Below are positions 6,417 through 6,510 of a stretch of DNA of 6,510 nt, piece by piece (positions within the stretch are counted from its first letter, which is position 1; the number at the start of each line of letters is the position of its first letter). The notes beneath the pieces are model-generated. The model searched no databases. It saw only the letters and a program-made list of their open reading frames with translations, and had not been told where the DNA came from. The position numbers and the translations under genes are program-made. Where the stretch lies: the NCBI GenBank assembly GCA_013214715.1, contig JABSSB010000016.1, forward strand, positions 16,391-22,900. Reading direction: 5' to 3'. The DNA comes from Paracoccaceae bacterium. Its GTDB lineage: Bacteria; Pseudomonadota; Alphaproteobacteria; Rhodobacterales; Rhodobacteraceae.

Positions 6417-6510
6417 TCAGTTTGAACCACCAAAAAACTGTAGGAACATCATGTTCGTATCGGCTGCTTTGCCGGTCTTGCGATTACGATCATGATCATG
6501 ATCATGATCA
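6417..6510 (-). CDS. C-terminal end of an unidentified protein with a His-Asp repeat (5' part beyond window)
   Basis: A minus-strand frame is open from the right edge to a TGA at 6419-6417, giving 31 residues. It begins within a His-Asp repeat (DHDHDHD), followed by a basic stretch RNRKTGKAAD and a hydrophobic end MMFLQFFGGSN. The stop overlaps the GAGG in front of the mprF-like start, 14 nt before its ATG, which is the spacing expected inside an operon. His-Asp repeats commonly bind zinc, nickel or copper, for example in metal transporters, chaperones and their substrate-binding proteins, but the family cannot be told from this tail. A second frame through the repeat reads Met-Ile repeats and ends earlier, so it is less likely. 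Confidence 0.5.
   Translation of the reverse strand, partial: DHDHDHDRNRKTGKAADTNMMFLQFFGGSN
6488..6510. repeat. GATCAT hexamer tandem repeat reaching the window edge
   Basis: GATCAT is repeated three times and begins a fourth copy cut by the window end, so the true copy number is unknown. The unit is part of a palindrome (ATGATCAT). In the minus-strand gene tail it encodes alternating His and Asp, so the repeat is probably protein-coding and may vary in length by whole His-Asp units without breaking the frame. Confidence 0.85.

Overview
The window looks like chromosomal DNA of an alphaproteobacterium. A Rhodobacterales-type marine or soil organism is likely, judging by protein style, moderate-to-high GC and the family members present, but species cannot be read from the sequence. 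It is centred on a complete cytochrome bo3-type ubiquinol oxidase operon, cyoABCD, on the minus strand. The cyo genes look more GC-rich than the genes on either side.

Layout, left to right. Positions 1-137 carry an uncertain gene tail on the plus strand. Positions 138-279 are a short non-coding stretch in front of a plus-strand DoxX-family membrane protein gene (293-1147). A 10-bp hairpin at 1169-1192 lies between this gene and the end of the cyo operon and probably stops transcription from both sides. From 5185 down to 1199 run cyoA, cyoB, cyoC and cyoD, coupled by overlaps of 4, 4 and 1 nt. There is no cyoE (heme O synthase) after cyoD.

Upstream of cyoA, in the same direction, is a strongly reduced mprF-like gene (phosphatidylglycerol aminoacyltransferase, 6402-5196). 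It keeps the cytosolic catalytic domain, but the large multi-helix flippase domain is reduced to two helices. The reading frame is broken by one base at a run of seven A, and a conserved Gly-rich motif is altered. Its stop codon overlaps the ribosome binding site of cyoA, so it sits inside the oxidase transcription unit. At the right edge is the tail of another minus-strand gene with a His-Asp repeat, whose stop codon overlaps the weak ribosome binding site of the mprF-like gene. From 6510 to 1199 no minus-strand gap exceeds about 15 nt, so these genes are probably one transcription unit whose main promoter lies outside the window.

How they work together: CyoABCD oxidises ubiquinol and reduces oxygen to water at the cytoplasmic membrane while pumping protons. 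The DoxX protein is also a membrane protein of a family linked to quinone or redox functions, but it is on the opposite strand and its link to the oxidase is only positional. The mprF-like gene, if functional, would modify membrane phospholipids. The most unusual points are the shrunken, frame-broken mprF fused to the cyo operon and two acidic substitutions at the predicted ubiquinol-binding site of CyoB.
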